Shown in pieces: positions 12,340-22,178 of a stretch of 64,000 nucleotides of DNA (positions are counted from its first letter, which is position 1; each line of letters starts with the position of its first letter). The DNA comes from Dryas octopetala (lineage: Eukaryota > Streptophyta > Magnoliopsida > Rosales > Rosaceae). The stretch covers positions 8,246,001-8,310,000 of the forward strand of contig OY992838.1 in the NCBI GenBank assembly GCA_963921425.1. The letters run 5' to 3'. A program made the translations under genes and the position numbers. The notes beneath the pieces are model-generated. The model worked only from the letters and a program-made list of their open reading frames with translations, did not search any database and was not told the origin of the DNA.

Positions 12340-13690
12340 AAGCTTATTTTAATCACCATGTATCAGATAATACTCTCTCTATTTCTTCCTCTAATTTTTA
12401 TTTAGTCTTCTATTTTTTGTTCCCCTAGTCATGTGGAAGTTTAGCCTATAGGCTATAGCAACATAGTGCAATGCAGGCTTGGAAAGTTGGTCTTTCATTT
12501 ATAAAGGGTACTGTTTTTGGCCATCTCAAAAGGCAAGGTGTGCTGGAGTCTTCACTTTAACAAGAGATTCCTTGCTCTACTAGCCCTTAAGATTCTTTTT
12601 GTTATTAATCACGTTACTTCCTATGGTTTAAAAAGATAAAAAGAAAAAGAAAAAACAAAAGAATGAGAAATTTTAAGTAATACAAAATACAACGACGGCT
12701 TGTAACTTCAGTGATAGAAAACATTTGTGATTTACTTTCATATTCAAAGTCAAAGTTCGACTCGCGATTCCTTTGTAACCAACTAAAAAGCAATGAGCCA
12801 ATGTTTTCAACTCTACCTGCAGGGAGTCAAAGTCCATAAATAAACGGGTTGGAATTTCATTTGCTGGCACTAGCAAGCTGTGAGAATTACAGAGGAGACT
12901 GTTATGTACTTACCATTCTATGTTTGTGATTTGTAATCTTCTACAAGATCTACCTATAAATATTAGGAGATAGGCTAATAGCATAACAGAGCCGGGATTT
13001 AAAATTTGAATGGACTAAACTTTTAAAAGAATAGGATTATAATAAATAAGCAAAATCAGAAAAGAGAATTGAATTTAAAATAAAGACTGAAATGAATCGG
13101 AGATTAAGATTAAAGTGGCCTAAGATCATTTAAACTATAATAATACAAAATAAAAAATAAAAAAAATTTGCTGCTAACAAATAAAGTTAGAACAGCCTAC
13201 ATAACAAATTGTGGTGGGAAAAATTTGTTGACGACATAACACACGTGAGACTGAGACTGTAGAGACTTTTTTTACTAGAAATTTTGACTACATTACAGTG
13301 CAGACGGTAAAATTAGGAATTTTGAAAACAGAAAAATAAAAGTAAATTCATTATCAATGCAAGCTCTGAAGTTAGTTATCAATAGTAATACAAGCTTTAC
13401 AAAAGTCATGATAGGCAAAACAAACACAACAAATCAACATCACCAAACTTAAACGCACAAAATTTTTGGTTAGTCAAATTAAACGCCGTTGAATTATCCA
13501 CAATGCACTTAAATTTGATCCCTTGTCCTAACTAAAAAAAAAAAAAAAAAAAAGCACAAAACTATCTGACAATCTGATCATTTTTGTTCTTTAATAAAAA
13601 TATTATTACTTCAGATTTTTAATAATATTTTAAAAGAAAAAAATAAATTAGAACATCCTTATTGCCGTTGAAGTCCACGTCAGCACAAAG
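12340..13690. other. Spacer between PsbS and the zinc-ribbon gene
   Basis: The first 100-150 bp is probably the PsbS 3' UTR. The rest is AT-rich with A-runs (for example near 13533-13553). No credible coding frame or structured element is seen. The last part, from about 13680, probably contains the promoter of the next gene. Confidence 0.5.
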
Positions 13691-13994
13691 AAAACTCATG
13701 GAGAGAGAAGCAAAGGCCACGCCAAGGAGCGTAGTCGGCATTCCCACTGGGGAGTCTATCTCTATCTATCTGCTCTGGAATTCAGATTCTTCTTCTTTCT
13801 CGATACTTTTTTGGCTCTGAAACTACGTCGTATCGGATCGGATCAAGCTCAACTGCGATTGCTCATTGTTGGCGGTTAAGCTCACCCGAATCAGGCGGGA
13901 CACGTTCGTCACCAACTACTTATCCACCTCCGTCTGTCTCTATCTCTGTCTGTGACGCAAACTGTACTCTCAAAAATAGTCTTCGTTTTCAGAA

Positions 13995-14029
13995 GTCACC
14001 GTCACCGTCACCGTCACCGTCACCGTCAC
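13995..14029 (+). repeat. Hexanucleotide repeat (GTCACC)n in a 5' leader
   Basis: About five to six tandem copies of GTCACC sit some 45-75 bp before the ATG at 14071, so they are probably in the 5' UTR of the At4g08330-like gene. The repeat could be length-polymorphic. Confidence 0.8.
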
Positions 14030-14070
14030 AACCACCATCATCGGAGCCGTTGATTTTAGCATCGTCTGGA

Positions 14071-15358
14071 ATGGACAGAACGAGGATTCTCAGAGACAGT
14101 TATCTCCTCGGAGCTTACCATCCTTCCTTATCTTCTTCGTCTCGCGCAGATGTCAATTACAGGTTCCATCTCTCTCTCTCTGAAATCAATCTTTGCTATA
14201 ACAAATTGGGGTTTTTTCCTTTATCTTTCTTTGATAATGTGAAAATAAAAATTGAATCTTTGATATCTGGGTGTGGCTTCAGTTGTTATTTGTACTTAAT
14301 CATAAGAAAAGAAGACCAAATTAATGAAAGTATTTATAGGATCTATTTGTGTTTGTTGGTGTACAATTCAATGTCTAAATTGTTATGGCCCAGAAACTCT
14401 TTAGTTTAGGATTATAATAATGAATGAAGCCCATTAAGTCTATGAAAAGGGACCTCAACAAAATTACCAAAAATTGATCAAAAAAAAGAAAACAAAATTA
14501 CCAAAAATGTTGTTAATTGGAAGAAAAAGGAAAAATTATCAGAAACCTCCCCTGAAATTTCCCACTATACAAAACTGGACTTTCTTGCAGTTGTTGATAC
14601 ATATTAATGTCTCCATGGACCATCAGTATCTTGTAGGAAAGAGAGGGATGCAAACATTTATCATTAGATTCACTACATAATCTAGTGGCCATAGCACTTA
14701 CCTCTCATGCCTTAGCCTCCTTTGATAAAAAAAAAAAAAAAAAAGAGCTCTAACCTCTAACACCTTGTTGTTCATAACAAAATAGAATAATTCAAGTGCT
14801 AAGAGTAACACAATTTTGTTCTAAATGTTTAAAATTACAGGAACATAAGCATTTGAAGTATCTTCTACTCTACAAACTCTATGGGTCATTTTCAAATTTG
14901 GTTGTGTTTGTTTTGGATCATATTTACAGAACATATTATATAGTTCTTTTTCATGCAGCTGTGGTTCTTGTGGCTATGAACTAAACCTAAGCTCCAACAA
15001 CCGAAACACCACTAGCATTGGCTCTCGGAAGTATGGAAAATCTATAAAGCGCGGGATCATATCGTTCTTTCATATTGATGAGAGCAGATTTACACAGGTT
15101 GATGAACTTCAATGTAAACCCCATTTCTCCAAGCGTTCGTGGGGTTTGTTCAGCCGAAGAACTAAACTTCTTTGTCGCAAGTGTGGGAACCATATAGGAA
15201 ATGCTTATGATGATTATACTTCATCATACGCACTTGTATTGGATGTACCAGATTCATCCTCAGGCCGCGAAGCTTCCAAATGCAGAAAATATGATGTTAG
15301 AATTCGCACTTTGCAGCCTTCGAATTCTGAAGAATGTGACACTCCAACTTTAGGTTGA
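14071..15358 (+). CDS. Zinc-ribbon protein of the At4g08330 family, function unknown
   Basis: Two exons, 14071-14162 and 14959-15358, join through a split serine codon (AG|C) into a 163-residue protein, the usual size of the family annotated in Arabidopsis as uncharacterized protein At4g08330, chloroplastic. Two CxxC pairs, C32-C35 (CGSCGYEL) and C103-C106 (CRKCGNHIG), can form one zinc-binding fold resembling Yippee/Mis18-type knuckles. Between them are the conserved phrases KYGKSIKRGIISFF and ESRFTQVDE, and W92GLFSRR. The polar C-terminal tail is probably disordered. The start is the ATG at 14071; an upstream in-frame TTG at 14050 is not a start. Function is unknown. Its 3' flank, from 15392 on, is duplicated at about 20.69 kb. 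Confidence 0.88.
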
Positions 15359-16208
15359 CATACATGAGCAAGCCTATTTTGTATTTTCCTTCATGCCAAA
15401 GAGGCATCTGCATCAACAGTCAAACATTTGCTTCCACAACAACGTAAGGGTGTTCTCTGTATTAATGGTATCTGTTTTGTGTTTGCCCATATTTATTTAG
15501 AAACTTGTATATAGAACTTTTCAGTGTTGAAAGAATTATGGTGTGGAATTTTGAAGTGATTTGAATGATTGAGCAAAGGTTGTTGGTACATAGCTTTGCT
15601 GGCCTCTTAATTTGTTGGATTCTAGCTAATCTCTGAACTATTATTTCAACATTAACCTTGTGCATGCCTTTGACACTAAACACACCACTAATTTTATGTT
15701 CTAGGAAGATTGGAAGAGCCTAGGGCAATACTAGAATGACCCAAAGTTCTATTATTTTAAAAAAGACAAAAAAAAAAAAAAAAGGAATGCTTATACTCCT
15801 ACGGTCCTACCCGCTTCCTAAATCATAAGGTGATGGAGGTTTTGGAAGTAGCTAAATTCCATGAACTTTGTGCATGCCTTAGTTTTCTTTTTCTTTTTCT
15901 TCTCTCAATCAAAGTAACTGAATCTTGGATCTTTTTAATTTATTTTTATGAGCAAGTACTGCCAGTACCCCAAATTGTAACCCCCTAGAAGAAGGGGTAC
16001 TACACCATGGCAATGTCCGAAAATTAATTGTAGAAAAGAAAAGAATTTTGAGACTTGCTCATACCTGGCTTTTGTTTTTGTTTTCCAAGGTCAAATTTGG
16101 CACAAAGTGGTAGGCCCAAGAAGCTCTCTGGACACTCATTTTCTTGGTTTTTTTTTTTTTTTTTTTGAATTGTTTTCTGATTAAATTAACTTAAAATTTG
16201 TGGTTTAG

Positions 16209-18330
16209 CAAAGAGTCTTGGCTACCCCTATCTAAGCGCATATCTGGATTCCCTTGGGACCAACTTCACACGCGGTGCAAACTTTGCTACTGCAGCTTCC
16301 ACCATCACACTGCCAAGTCTCATTCTACCAGCTGGTGGGTTCAGTCCCTTCTACCTCGATATTCAATACATGCAGTTCATGCAACTAAAGTCCAGATCAC
16401 AACTCATAAGGCATCGTGGTAAAAAACACTCAAATTTTAAGATTACAACTATTCGATCCTTCACATTAATTGATGTGTTTGCAAGGTGGTCTACGTACTG
16501 CATCTCTAATGGAGTTGAGACTCACCTACATATGTGAGATTGTTTATGCATGTCATGTGATAGTGCTGAGTAGTAGAATAATACCGTACCGTCTTTTAAG
16601 TGAATTATTCTATATATATCATTTAGCATTGTCACGTAGTAAGAACAAATTTACAAGTAGATCACACCTTTATTAGAGATGGGTCGGTAATGTTATTCAC
16701 AAATGTAATCTCTAACATTGTTCAGATTTTAGCATATGGCTACAATTATTCGGTGAGACATCGTTTTTAGCCAAAACTTTGTCATTAATGGAGCTTTGCT
16801 CAATTTGTAGGGGGAGTATTTGCAAGTTTAATGCCCAAGGAGGAATACTTCTCTAAAGCTTTATACACATTCGACATAGGTCAGAACGACCTTGGCCAAG
16901 GGTTCTTTGGTAACATGACTATACAGCAAGTCAATGCATCTGTTCCTGATATAATCAGTGGGTTCTCAACAAATATTAAGGTAATTAATCATTCACAGTG
17001 ATATGTTTGGATTATGGTACATCAGACATGGGGTCTATAGGTTGGGTTAGGCTGGGTTAGGCTGGGCCAAGCCAACCACCCCATATAACCAAGAAGCCCA
17101 TTTATTTGCCAATCAGGTGCAGTTGTTGACCCTTTACAGATTCTGGCCCAAATGAGGCCCACTAAAATATGAGTCATATTTCTAAGCCCTTTTAAAACAT
17201 ATAAAATTACATGGCATATATTTCATTAAGATCATGCATTCAAACATGATTTTACCTTATCAATCGACGTAATTAATAGTCTGGTAACATAACATGTTTG
17301 TTTGTCTGGTAAAAGAACATTTTTTTTAATTTTTTTATTGCTCGTTATATGTTTACTAAATTGTGTTGCTAATGTTGTGACAATGTAGAAAATATATGAT
17401 TTGGGAGCAAGGTCATTTTGGATCCACAACACAGGGCCAATTGGTTGCCTCCCTTACATTAATGCCAATTTTCCATCAGCTAAGGATGAGGTTGGCTGTG
17501 CAAAGCCCTACAATGAAGTAGCTCAGCATTTTAACCACAAGCTGAAGCAGGCCACACTTCAACTTAGGAAGGAACTTCCTTTGGCTGCATTCACTTATGT
17601 AGATGTCTATTCTGTCAAATATTCTCTTTACAAGGAACCCAAAAAATATGGTAAGCCACTAAGCCTTATTATTTCACAAAACATTCTAATATTTTATAAT
17701 TACAAATTTGTAGCTTTTTTTTTTCTTTCTCCTAAGCAATTTTAAGGATTCTGCTAGACTCAGGGCATGTTATTGATTTTGGTGGACATTTTGAAGAGTA
17801 ATGTCCAAATCTCAAAATGTTAAATCGAAATTAGTTTGAAAGTTTTTCATTTGCTCATATATATATATGAAGTCACTCTGAATCTCATTTATTTCTAACA
17901 AGTAAGACATTGTCATGTCATTCATCACATTATTTGCGATCAAAATTAAGAAAAAGTTTTGGTAACCATGATATATTGCAGTGGGAAAGCATGGAGTAAT
18001 TCGATGAATCAAATTTTTTTCAATTGTATTAAAAATTGCCTGCAAAACTTTTCAGGCTTTGAGCTCCCACTTGTTGCTTGTTGTGGCTATGGTGGCAAGT
18101 ATAACTACAACGGCAGTGCTGAATGTGGAGCAACAGTTACAGTGAAGGGAAGCCAAATATTTGTTGGTTCATGCAAACAACCATCGGTTAGAGTGAATTG
18201 GGATGGTGGTCATTATACTGAGGCAGCTGCCAAGTTTATTTTTGATAAAATTTCAACTGGAGCATTTTCAGATCCACCCCTACCCTTCAAGAAGGCATGT
18301 CACAGGAGTTTGGACAAAGAACTTAATTAG
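16209..18330 (+). pseudogene. GDSL esterase/lipase copy lacking exon 1
   Basis: Exons 2-5 of a GDSL esterase/lipase are present at 16209-16418, 16811-16980, 17389-17650 and 18056-18330. All splice sites are intact, there is no stop codon, and exon lengths (210, 170, 262, 275) equal those of the intact copy. Exon 1, which would carry the signal peptide and the catalytic-serine block GDSN, is absent. Sequence equivalent to 16067 jumps directly to intron-1 sequence at about 16078, with no promoter left. Substitutions relative to the intact copy include Val352 to Gly beside the catalytic histidine and Asn331 to Lys. Transcription could only come from read-through or a new upstream exon, and the product would lack the nucleophile. 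I call it a recent 5'-deleted pseudogene. Confidence 0.85.
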
Positions 18331-18349
18331 TCAATAAGTGCAGGCATGT

Positions 18350-19560
18350 GAGAATGATTTGGTATTGCAATAATTGTCTTGTATCTTATAACATGTCCCT
18401 TAAGCCTTTAATTAGGTAATAATTTAGAACCCCACAGAAATTGAAGGCTCTGTGCATTTAGATTTTAATAAAAACAACAACCTCTGTCTCACAAAGTCTT
18501 ATCCCATTTTACCAATCGATGTAAGTAGGCATGTAATTTCTCTCTTTCATCTACTTTAACACAATCCTTCTGGTGGCGCTGGTTAAACTCATGGGTAGAA
18601 CTTGTATTTGAAGATGGGTTTGCAAGGAAATGGTGCCCAAATACTTATATATACTTTGGCGATCTGAGACTATGCTAACACTCCTCCTAGTGTGTTAAGG
18701 TGAAATGTGAGCATAGTGCCACATCGCTTGGGTACTTTTGAAATATGTTGTATATAATTATGCACTTGGACACCCTTTCCTTGTATGTTGGTTTTCAGGA
18801 TACCTTATACCAATGTGTTTAATAATTTACACTCCTTGCAGGACTCACTTCACAAAAATCATCTATAACATGCCTACATATTGGGGGTGCCAAGGAGTAC
18901 CATTAACATTTTTTTAATAAGAATTTCTTTTAGTAAAATATGGGAGAAGAGTAGCTTTTGAGGTTAGCCCAGATGGTGAGGGTGGATGTGATGAGAGTTA
19001 GAATTAAGTTAAGTTCAGAGTTTGACTCCCTCCGATGAAAAAAATAAAAAATTATATAAATATATATATGCATGAGAAAAGAAAATTTGATCACTTAAAA
19101 ACTAGTAAAAGAAGATGATGAGAAATTGAACCTATCTAAAGAGATACATAGTAGAAGAAAGCTGGTCTCATGTGGGTTGTTCCAGGCTTCCAGCTTGAAG
19201 TGAAATGAAGATAAAAGGAGAGAAAAGAAGGGATTTTAGAGTGAGGCCGACAAGGTGTCAAGAGCAGTCTCAAAAATGGTAGCTATATATTTGCAGATTA
19301 TGTAATGGATTTCCTCAAAATTGAAAAGTTGTTCATTTGACCTGTGCTCGGCTGCTAGCTAGCTAGCTTCAGAAAAAAGATGTCCTATAAATTATGGCTT
19401 TATCGAAACCGACCACATGCCTTTCACAGCAAATAGTTTCATCAAATTGGCCATATTTGCATCTTCTCTTAATATAGAGGGTTGTAGGTAATTCGTGTGG
19501 GGCTCTTGCGATTTTGGCACACAACATTTATGTCCCAAAGCAAATCTATATCAATTAATT
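18350..19560. other. 3' flank of the truncated GDSL copy
   Basis: Non-coding sequence matching 25850-26714 and 27856-28229 of unit B. It contains the uninterrupted sequence GAAATGAAGATAAAAGG at about 19203-19219, which is the empty site for the 1.1-kb insertion in unit B. No gene is seen. Confidence 0.7.
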
Positions 19561-20430
19561 AAGAGTGTTGCTATTTGCACACTATTTTTTTTCTTTTTGC
19601 ACATCTCCACCAACTTATTTTGTGAAATTACTTAATTGACACAAAAATAAATTATCTTAAAGCACAACTCACATCATTTGAAAAAAACAAAAAAACATCT
19701 TCTTACACACCCCAAACCCAACACTCCTAAATTACAACTACACACTTCACCCTCAAACTCACCTCCAACCACAACCAAAACACACCCCACCCGTGACCCC
19801 ACCTCCATTCCAAAATTGCCGACACTCACCTCCCGCCGTCAACCCACCTTCATCGCCGCCATGCATCATTTCTCCACCATAGCCATTGGAAGTTTGAGAC
19901 ATGCCCTAACCTAAATTTTTTGGATTTGAATGTAAATCTAATGCTTTCTTATCTAATTTCAATTGGTTAATCAATCCCAATATCTTTTTCGTCCGTTTGC
20001 GATGATTTGGAGTGAGGTTTTTTAGAGTGCAAGAGTGAATTTTCTGGTTATTCATTTTCGGATTCGCAGGTCGTTCGGCACTGGTTTGTTAGACATTTCG
20101 GTTTCGTTTGGTAGTAAGCTGTCGAACCTTTCAGTTTTGTTCGGTAGTAAGCTGTCGAACGAAACTGAAAGGTTCGACAGCTTACCACCGAACGGAATCG
20201 AAATGTTCGGTAGACCAGTGCCGAACGACCTGCGAAACCCTATAACCCAAACCCGAAATTTCAATCTTGAAACCCAGAAAACCCGCACTCCAAATTATCT
20301 CAAACAGAAAAAAAAAAAAAAAAAAAAAAAAGGTCTTGGGATGGATTAACTAATTTAAATTTGATAAAAAAACCTAGTTTTGCATATGAATCAAAATAAT
20401 TTAGCTTAAAGCATAACTATAAGTTGACAA
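19561..20430. mobile_element. Unshared insert in unit A, origin uncertain
   Basis: This stretch interrupts the alignment between units A and B and begins AAGAGTGTTGCTATTTGCACAC. That style of end is seen in some plant TIR elements, but I find no matching opposite end. Its middle holds the hairpin at 20063-20236 and a poly-A run near 20309-20330. Plausibly a transposon fragment; the class is unknown. Confidence 0.4.
20063..20236. repeat. 174-bp near-perfect inverted repeat (hairpin)
   Basis: TTCGCAGG at 20063-20070 pairs with CCTGCGAA at 20229-20236. Pairing continues to the centre at about 20149-20150 with few mismatches and several G-U-type pairs, leaving almost no loop. The sub-repeat GGTAGTAAGCTGTCGAAC occurs at 20110-20127 and 20143-20160. 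A transcript from either strand would fold into an arm of about 85 bp. Confidence 0.85.
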
Positions 20431-20498
20431 CAATGGCTATGATGTTGTAGTAAGGTGGTGAGACCACCAATGGCTAGAATACTATTGTATTAATATAG

Positions 20499-20675
20499 GA
20501 GAATTTTTAATGTGTAACCGATACACCGTTATGTGGTGTAATTAATTCAACGTGTAAGAGTATTATTAGACAGTATGTTTATCTCTTATAGGGTATAATA
20601 TTAATAACATTCATCCATATTATGACATGTTAGATTAGTTACACTATGTGATAGTGTATCAATCACACCGAAAAA
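20499..20675. mobile_element. MITE, intact copy
   Basis: About 177 bp with inverted ends. The left end is GAGAATTTTTAATGTGTAAC followed by CGATACA; the right end, read in reverse complement, is TTTTTCGGTGTGATTGATAC. The centre has TATAGGGTATAATATTAATAAC. A second copy, interrupted by another transposon, is at 28280-29672, and related sequence lies at 2770-4375. No coding capacity. Confidence 0.65.
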
Positions 20676-21053
20676 TCAAACATTTGCATCATGCCAAAGA
20701 GGCATCTGCATCAACAGTCAAACATTTGCTTCCGCAACAACGTAAGGGTCTTCTCTGTGTTAATTGTATCGGTTTTGTGTTTGCCCATATTTATTTAGAA
20801 ACTTGTATATTGAACTTTTCAGTGTTGAAAGAATTATGGTGTGGAATTTTGAAGTGATTTGAATGATTGAGCAAAGGTTGTTGGTACATAGCTTTGCTGG
20901 CCTCTTAATTTGTTGGATTCTAGCTAATCTCTGAACTATTATTTCAACATTAACCTTTTGCATGCCTTTGACACTAAACACACCACTAATTTTATGTTCT
21001 AGGAAGATTGGAAGAGCCTAGGGCAATACTAGAATGACCGAAAGTTCTATTAT

Positions 21054-21091
<38 letters not shown>

Positions 21092-21948
21092 AATGCTTAT
21101 ACTCCTACGGTCCTACCCGCTTCCTAAATCATAAGGAGATCGAGGTTTTGGAAGTAGCTGAATTCCATTAACTTTGTGCATGCCTTAGTTTTCTTTTTCT
21201 TTTTCTTCTCTCAATCAAAGTAACTGAATCTTGGGTCTTTTTAATTTATTTTTGTGAGCAAGTACTGCCAGTACCCCAAATTGTAACCCTCTAGAAGAAG
21301 GGGTACTACACCATGGCAATGTCCAAAAATTAGTTGTAGAAAAGAAAAGAATTTTGAGACTTGCTCATACCTAGGTTAAAACTAGGGAGCTCATTAGACA
21401 TTTGAATGACAATGGCCCTCATACAATTTCATAGAGAGCTGATGATTTGAGCAATGTTTTTTGAGTGCCACACTCAATTTTAACTATTAGAAACAACGTA
21501 ATATAAAATTTTTTACAAGAAATTGAATTCCAATATATCATTAAGCATTCACTGATGCTAAAAATTTGTCCTCAGGTGAACAAGATAGTTTCATCCAATA
21601 ACAATGTTTTTAGACCTAAAAATGCTGCTTATTTGAGTTGTGGACAAAATTAATATAATACAAATTTATGGAAAAAGAAATTATTAAAATGTCACATCTT
21701 GTTACATCATAGTTTTTCTTAAAACATTGTTATTTATTATTTGAAATGCAATAAATGTTAGTTTTCAACTTTTCAACTTTTCAACAAACAAATTATTCCT
21801 CTAGTGGTATTCTTCTCCACTTTGTTAAAAATGACCAAATTTCAAAATTCAAAAAATGGTTTTTCTTGGTCCAACCAAACCAATACAACTCGCGCAGAGC
21901 ACGTTGAAATGTCCTATGCCAATTTATTGCTAGATTTTCAACATGATT

Positions 21949-22018
21949 GAATATGTATGTACGTTATTGGCCAAAAAAGAATATGTATATACGTTATTGG
22001 CCAAAAAAGAATATGTAC
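21949..22018 (+). repeat. 30-bp tandem repeat, 2.3 copies
   Basis: Unit GAATATGTATGTACGTTATT plus GGCCAAAAAA, at 21949-21978 and 21979-22008, with a partial third copy. It lies about 160 bp upstream of the GDSL start codon, so it is within the promoter region of the intact copy. Confidence 0.85.
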
Positions 22019-22089
22019 TATGTACCTTGCCAAATGCCTTTCTAGAAATTAATACAATGGAAATGAAATTCCACCTTCCCAGCTTGCAC

Positions 22090-22097
22090 TATAAAAA
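22090..22097 (+). promoter_or_regulatory. TATA box of the intact GDSL gene
   Basis: TATAAAAA lies 82 bp before the ATG at 22179, a normal spacing for a plant promoter with a short leader. The equivalent region is deleted in unit A. Confidence 0.6.
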
Positions 22098-22178
22098 ACA
22101 AAAAGTACTACCCTATCTCTTTTGATTTTATCAGTTCTCAACTTCTCATCATCTGCATCCTTTTGGTATTTGCCCACT

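Larger units (their letters stand above)
15392..20687 (+). repeat. Tandem segmental duplication, left unit (unit A)
   Basis: Unit A begins in the 3' flank of the zinc-ribbon gene (CATGCCAAAGAGGCATCTGC) and runs through GDSL exons 2-5 and their 3' flank. That shared part lasts to about 19560 (ATATCAATTAATT). It is followed by an unshared insert of about 870 bp and a MITE copy that also closes unit B. Unit B (20688-29675) matches it at high identity. Relative to B, unit A lacks about 1.37 kb between positions equivalent to 21372 and 22748, which includes the GDSL promoter and exon 1. It also lacks about 0.84 kb at the poly-T near 16150. Confidence 0.85.

Noticed and set aside
16198..16422. The plus-strand frame beginning MWFSKESWL, repeated at 23702
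   Set aside because: It is an alternative frame of GDSL exon 2. The true frame, with the family motif RGANFA, is set by the splice phase.
20035..20349. A 104-codon plus-strand frame and a 78-codon minus-strand frame with similar peptides
   Set aside because: The similarity is caused by the palindrome at 20063-20236. No start context, splice partners or homology.
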